In this document: positions 60,055 through 64,000 of the stretch, in pieces
Layout: each line of letters starts with the position of its first letter
Numbering within the stretch: the stretch's first letter is position 1
Assembly: GCF_016907295.1 (NCBI RefSeq)
Contig: NZ_JAFBBR010000001.1
Span: forward strand, 2,666,001-2,730,000
DNA from: Microbacterium dextranolyticum
GTDB lineage: Bacteria > Actinomycetota > Actinomycetes > Actinomycetales > Microbacteriaceae
Direction: 5' to 3'
DNA: 64,000 nucleotides
Translations under genes and position numbers: made by a program
The notes under the pieces: generated by a model
Seen by the model: only the letters and a program-made list of their open reading frames with translations
Told to the model about the DNA's origin: nothing
Databases searched by the model: none

Positions 60055-61623
60055 ATGAACGATCAGACGTGGGACGCCGTCATCATCGGCGGCGGGGCGG
60101 CCGGACTCAGCGCAGCGCAGATGCTCGGGCGCGCACGTCGTCGCACCCTCGTCATCGATGCCGGCGAGCCGCGCAACCGCTTCGCCGCCCACATGCACGG
60201 GATCCTCGGCCACGACGGGCTCGATCCCCGGGAGCTGCTCGCCCGCGGGCGAGCAGAGGCTGCCCGCTACGGCGTCCGCATCGAGGTCGGCACGGCCGTC
60301 GCGGTGCGCGACACCGGCGCCGACCTGAGTGTCCGACTGGAGGGCGGCGCCACCCTGCGCACCCGTGCGGTGGTCATCGCCTCCGGCATCCGCGACGCCC
60401 TGCCGTCCGTCCCCGGGCTCGCGGAGCGGTGGGGCAGAGAGGTCCTGCACTGCCCGTACTGTCACGGGTACGAAGTCGCCGACGGGGCTCTCGGCGTGCT
60501 GGTCGCGTCCGACCGGGGCATCCATCAACTCGAGCTCGTCCGGCAGTGGAGTGCCGACATCACGGCCTTCACGTCGAACGTCGAGCCCCTGGACGACGAC
60601 GTCCGCGCGCGGCTCGTCGCCCGTGGCATCCGGATCGTCGAGGCCGCCGTGACGGACGTCGATCCGGACGGCGTCGACCGCCCGCTGGCGATCACCACGG
60701 CCGACGGAGCGCGACACCCTCTCGACGCCCTGTTCGTCGCCCCCGACCCCGTGCCGGGTCTCGGCTTCGCCGATGCCCTGGGTCTCGCCCGCACCGATGC
60801 CCCGGGGTCCCCCCTCGCCGTCGACGCCGTCGGCGCGACCAGTCATCCGCGCGTCTGGGCGATCGGGGGCGCCGTCGCACCGGCGGCGACCGTGCCCGTC
60901 GCGATGGCGGGCGGATGCCTGGCGGGCGGCGCCGTGAATGCGGCCCTCGTCGCCGACGACGTCGCCGTCGCGGTCAGCGAGCGTGCTCGGGAGCGAGCCC
61001 GCGCCTGGGAAGCCCGCTACGCGACGGCGAGCCAGACCTGGTCCGGCCGGGTGAACGCGGCGCTGGCCACGATCGCCGGAACGCTCACGCCGGGGAAGGC
61101 ACTCGACGTCGGGTGCGGGGAGGGCGGCGATGCCCTCTGGCTGGCTACGGAGGGCTGGCACGTCGTCGGCGTGGATGTCTCCGCGACGGCCGTGGCCCGT
61201 GCCGCCGCGGCGGCCGACGAACGCGGGCTGGCCGATCTGGTCGCCTTCACGACCGACTCGATCGATGCGGCCGCGCCCGCCGAGAGCTTCGACCTCGTGA
61301 CCTCGTGCTTCCTGCATTCCTGGGAGGACGATTTTCCGCGGATCGCGCTTCTGCGTCTCGCCGCGGATCGGGTCGCCCCGGGCGGACACCTGCTGATCGT
61401 GTCGCACGCTGCGCCCCCGCCGTGGGCGCAGCACGTGCACGACGTGCCTGCGCCGCGCCTGCGTCCGCCGGACGAGGAGCTGCGACTGCTGGCCCTCGAT
61501 CCGACGGAATGGACTCCCCGCATCGTCGAGGTACGCCGTCGGGACGCCCGCGACCCCGACGGCGCCGCCGCGGTGCTCGAGGACGGCATCCTGCTGCTCC
61601 AGCGGAGCGTGGCATCCATCTGA
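60055..61623 (+). CDS. Thioredoxin-reductase-like FAD oxidoreductase fused to a SAM methyltransferase
   Basis: The 522-aa protein has two parts. Residues 1-300 resemble thioredoxin/alkyl hydroperoxide reductases: FAD loop VIIGGGAAGLSAAQML, redox pair Cys133/Cys136 in LHCPYCHGYEV, and a second FAD motif VWAIGGAVAP. The NADPH GxGxxA motif is less clear (GVLVASDRGIHQLEL). Residues 310-522 are a class I methyltransferase with motif I LDVGCGEGGDALWL, GVDVSATAVARAAA and DLVTSCFLHSW. CACGCT ends 6 nt before the ATG. It is divergent from the XRE-cupin regulator. A similar one-polypeptide arrangement exists in other actinobacteria to my knowledge; substrate unknown. Confidence 0.82.
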   Translation: MNDQTWDAVIIGGGAAGLSAAQMLGRARRRTLVIDAGEPRNRFAAHMHGILGHDGLDPRELLARGRAEAARYGVRIEVGTAVAVRDTGADLSVRLEGGATLRTRAVVIASGIRDALPSVPGLAERWGREVLHCPYCHGYEVADGALGVLVASDRGIHQLELVRQWSADITAFTSNVEPLDDDVRARLVARGIRIVEAAVTDVDPDGVDRPLAITTADGARHPLDALFVAPDPVPGLGFADALGLARTDAPGSPLAVDAVGATSHPRVWAIGGAVAPAATVPVAMAGGCLAGGAVNAALVADDVAVAVSERARERARAWEARYATASQTWSGRVNAALATIAGTLTPGKALDVGCGEGGDALWLATEGWHVVGVDVSATAVARAAAAADERGLADLVAFTTDSIDAAAPAESFDLVTSCFLHSWEDDFPRIALLRLAADRVAPGGHLLIVSHAAPPPWAQHVHDVPAPRLRPPDEELRLLALDPTEWTPRIVEVRRRDARDPDGAAAVLEDGILLLQRSVASI

Positions 61624-61628
61624 GCGCC

Positions 61629-61666
61629 CGAGGCGCGACCGCGAGGCGCGAGGCGCGAGGCGCGAG
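61629..61666. repeat. GAGGCGC short tandem repeats
   Basis: Four GAGGCGC copies (two spaced by a few bases, then three in tandem) lead into element B, paralleling the hexamer array before element A. Confidence 0.5.
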
Positions 61667-61733
61667 AAACCATCGCCGACGCGAGAAACCTCGGCGGGGG
61701 GTGTTTCTCGCCACGAACGGTGTTTCTCGCCGC
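61655..61733. repeat. Nested palindromic element B (GAGAAAC/GTTTCTC)
   Basis: Two GCGAGAAACC copies (about 61662 and 61681) are followed by two GTGTTTCTCGCC copies (61701 and 61720), giving inner and outer stems with the same order and spacing as element A. It lies in the 249-nt space between the oxidoreductase and ABC ATPase genes; the remainder of that space (to 61872) shows no gene. Confidence 0.7.
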
Positions 61734-61872
61734 CACAGCCACCCCGCCCCGGCACGCCTGCGCACCCCCGCCGAGCGGCCCATGCGCGCTCGGCGGGAAT
61801 GGGACCTCCGACGGATGCCGGATACACCGCGAGGCCGACGACATCGACCCCGGGGCCGCGAACACTGGAGTC

Positions 61873-62637
61873 ATGAACACTTCCGTACTGTCCGCCACCG
61901 GCCTGGTCAAGAAGTACGGCGAGCTCGTCGCGCTCGCCGGTGTCGACGTCTCGATCGCCGCGGGCGAGTCCGTCGCGATCATGGGGGCCTCGGGCTCGGG
62001 CAAGACCACTCTGCTGCACTGCCTGGCCGCGGTACTCCCGGCCGACGCGGGCTCGATCCGTCTGACCGTCCCCGGTCAGGCCCCGCGGGAGATCGTCGGC
62101 ATGAGCGAGAGCGAGCGTTCGGCGGTGCGCCGCGCGAGTCTCGGTTTCGTCTTCCAAGAGCACCTGCTGCTCCCCGAGCTCACCGCGGTCGAGAACGCGG
62201 CACTGCCCCTCCTGCTGCAGGGCACCCCGCGCGCGCAGTCCGAGTCGCATGCGGCGGGATGGCTCGCCGTTCTCGGCCTCGCCGGCATGGAGCAGCGGCG
62301 GATCGGCCAGCTCTCCGGCGGTCAGGCGCAACGCGTGGCGATCGCCCGAGCTCAGGTGACGGGTGCGCCGCTGGTCTTCGCCGACGAGCCGACGGGGGCG
62401 CTCGACTCGCACACGTCGGATGACGTGATGAATGCCCTGCTGTACGCGACGACGGCGCAGGGCCGGAGCCTCGTCGTCGTCACCCACGACACGGCCGTGG
62501 CCGCTCGCTGTGACCGCACCCTGCGGATGGTCGACGGGCGCATCGTCGCCTCCGGGCATCCGGATGCCGCGGCGGCCCCCGCCCGCATCGGCGCTCCGTC
62601 GGGATCCACCGCGTCGACGACGGAGGGCCGGCGATGA
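61873..62637 (+). CDS. ABC transporter ATP-binding protein, MacB/LolD type
   Basis: The 254-aa ATPase has Walker A GASGSGKTT, Q-loop FVFQEHLLLPELTAVENA, signature LSGGQAQRVAIARA, Walker B LVFADEPTGALDS and the His switch VVTHDTAV, typical of the LolD/MacB/FtsE group that powers mechanotransmission or export with an FtsX-type partner. ATG 61873 was chosen because AACACT ends 6 nt upstream and the earlier frame is non-coding. It overlaps the permease gene by 4 nt. Confidence 0.88.
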   Translation: MNTSVLSATGLVKKYGELVALAGVDVSIAAGESVAIMGASGSGKTTLLHCLAAVLPADAGSIRLTVPGQAPREIVGMSESERSAVRRASLGFVFQEHLLLPELTAVENAALPLLLQGTPRAQSESHAAGWLAVLGLAGMEQRRIGQLSGGQAQRVAIARAQVTGAPLVFADEPTGALDSHTSDDVMNALLYATTAQGRSLVVVTHDTAVAARCDRTLRMVDGRIVASGHPDAAAAPARIGAPSGSTASTTEGRR

Positions 62638-64000
62638 GCGCCGCAACCCTCGTCATCCCTCCGGCGCCCGCTCCCGCGCGACGGGTCGGCGGTCCCGCAC
62701 GCACCATCGGTCTCACGGTGATGCTGGCACGACCGGCCCGCCAGGGAATCGCGGCGCAGCTTCTGCCGGTGGTCGCGTTCGCGGTCACCACGGCGCTGTT
62801 GCTGATCGTCGCGGGCGGCGTGCACATGTTCTTCACCGACGCCCGTGCCGCCGGTGACACGGCGATGCTCTACCAGGTACTGAGCGCCCTCGCGCTCGTG
62901 CTTCTCACGGTGCCGATCGCCACCCTCGGTGCCGCGGCGGCGCGACTGTCGGCGCGACGACGCAACGATCGCCTCGCGACTCTTCGACTGCTCGGGGCGA
63001 GCGTGGCGGAGGTGAGCGCGATGACGGTGCTCGAAGCGGCGACGACGGCGCTGGCCGGCGCCATCGCGGGTGTCGCCCTCTCCGTGGCACTCCTGCCTCT
63101 TGTCGAGCTGCTGCCCTTCTTCGGCGGCCCCGTGGGCGCGGCCGCGCTCTGGGCCGGCCCCGCCATCGCGGCCGCCGCGGTCGTCGGGGTCGTCGCGATC
63201 GCGACGGCGAGCGCCGCATGGGGTCTGCGTCGAGTACACCTCACGCCTCTCGGCGTACGCCGTCGCACCGACCCGCCGCGGCGCCGCACGGCCGTCCTCA
63301 TCGGCGGGGTCCTGGCGCTCATCGCCGTCGCGCTCCTGGCGGCGAACGTCAACGTGCTCGCTCAGCTGTGGGGCTCGGCGGTCACGATCATCGTGCTCCT
63401 CGGCCTGTTCGCCGGCGCCCTGCTCCTGGTGAACGTGATCGGCGCTCCGATCACCGCCGCCCGTGGCCGCGCGATGGCACGGTCGACGTCGTCCCCCGCG
63501 AGACTCATCGCCGGTCGCGAGCTCGCGGCGCACGCCGCCGTCGCCTGGCGGCGCGTGTCGGGGATCGCGATGATCTCGTTCATCGCGGTCGTCGGCGGGT
63601 CCGGGGCGAGTCTTGCGACGATGGGCGGCACCGAGGGCGCGGACGTCGTGATCTTCGACGACATGCGCACGGGGGTCCTCGTGACCCTGGGCATCGGCTT
63701 CGCGCTGCTGGCATGCTCGGTGGGCGTGACCCAGGCCGCCTCCGTCCTCGAGGATCGGGAACTGATCGTGGGACTGGACCGCCTGGGGATGCCCGCGCGC
63801 GAGCTCGACCGCGCACGCTCGCTCGCCGTCATGGTGCCGCTGCTGTGGGCGGCGCTCGGAGGCGCCGCGGTGGGAGGTGTCCTCGCGTTCCCGTTCGTCG
63901 GGGCCACGATCCTGTTCGCCCCCGTATCGATGCTGATCATCGCCGGCACCTTCGTCGCGGGCATCCTGCTCGTCCGGCTGTCGCTGCTGGCCACCCGACC
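62634..64000 (+). CDS. FtsX-like ABC transporter permease, cut by window end
   Basis: The visible 455 residues have N-terminal hydrophobic segments (QLLPVVAFAVTTALLLIVAG, YQVLSALALVLLTVPIAT) and a cytosolic loop RRRNDRLATLRLLGAS typical of FtsX/MacB-type permeases. Further helices follow, including a second FtsX-like domain (SVGVTQAASVLEDRELIVGL with RLGMPARELDRARSLAV). It partners the ATPase and may export antibiotics or peptides. The start overlaps the ATPase stop (ATGA). The C-terminus lies outside the window. Confidence 0.85.
   Translation, partial: MSAATLVIPPAPAPARRVGGPARTIGLTVMLARPARQGIAAQLLPVVAFAVTTALLLIVAGGVHMFFTDARAAGDTAMLYQVLSALALVLLTVPIATLGAAAARLSARRRNDRLATLRLLGASVAEVSAMTVLEAATTALAGAIAGVALSVALLPLVELLPFFGGPVGAAALWAGPAIAAAAVVGVVAIATASAAWGLRRVHLTPLGVRRRTDPPRRRTAVLIGGVLALIAVALLAANVNVLAQLWGSAVTIIVLLGLFAGALLLVNVIGAPITAARGRAMARSTSSPARLIAGRELAAHAAVAWRRVSGIAMISFIAVVGGSGASLATMGGTEGADVVIFDDMRTGVLVTLGIGFALLACSVGVTQAASVLEDRELIVGLDRLGMPARELDRARSLAVMVPLLWAALGGAAVGGVLAFPFVGATILFAPVSMLIIAGTFVAGILLVRLSLLATR

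Overview
The window is about 70% G+C and almost fully coding. Short gaps, GTG starts, many ATGA stop/start overlaps and gene content (glutamine-dependent NAD synthase, TM0106-type RecB/helicase, DUF3467, FCD GntR, secreted hemicellulases) point to an actinobacterium of the family Microbacteriaceae, most likely Microbacterium or a close relative. This is inferred from composition and gene families; no rRNA or tRNA gene was seen.

Layout. 1-2104 (minus): 5' part of proC, an FCD-type GntR regulator and an ornithine cyclodeaminase-family enzyme. 2351-9617 (plus): a dipeptide/nickel-type ABC importer (permeases, two ATPases, lipoprotein binding protein), then a cytosine-deaminase-like amidohydrolase and an Asp/Glu/hydantoin racemase. 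The second permease gene carries a +1 frameshift in a run of seven C. Related palindromes precede the cyclodeaminase and the first permease, suggesting one N-heterocycle or amino-acid-derivative uptake regulon under the GntR protein. 9660-18175: alpha/beta hydrolase, tadA, upp, a DUF3467 protein, a 1183-aa nuclease-helicase and nadE.

18251-45672 is rich in polysaccharide genes. It holds a wall-anchored multidomain GH10 xylanase with a LacI-type operator on its promoter, two divergent secreted LamG/GH43 arabinan-type enzymes sharing a C-terminal module, and a GH31 alpha-xylosidase with a MalEFG-type sugar importer (no ATPase gene) and its LacI repressor. The last two carry paired 14-bp operators. 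Housekeeping genes lie between: a PPTase-like protein, an MTA/SAH nucleosidase-like protein, a DUF4190-like protein, an aromatic acid exporter-like protein, sbcC-sbcD, an MFS efflux pump and an alpha/beta hydrolase.

45751-64000 is mixed: two small acidic proteins, GNAT, P-loop kinase, a Cys-rich leader ORF before a winged-helix regulator, an AlkA-like glycosylase, membrane proteins, a 57-aa acidic ORF, aldo/keto reductase, HAD hydrolase, a histidine kinase/LuxR regulator/DUF4097 operon, a 6C-like small RNA before pgi, a TetR-controlled ABC-2-type membrane protein, an XRE-cupin regulator divergent from a thioredoxin-reductase-like/methyltransferase fusion, and a MacB/FtsX-type ABC exporter cut by the window end.

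Two window-wide patterns stand out. Many genes have a TANNNT-like -10 hexamer ending exactly 6-7 nt before the start codon, as expected for leaderless transcripts. The heptamer GGATGCC/GGCATCC is far more frequent than composition predicts. Two nested GAGAAAC/GTTTCTC palindromic elements (57537-57612 and 61655-61733) form an intergenic repeat family that I do not recognise.
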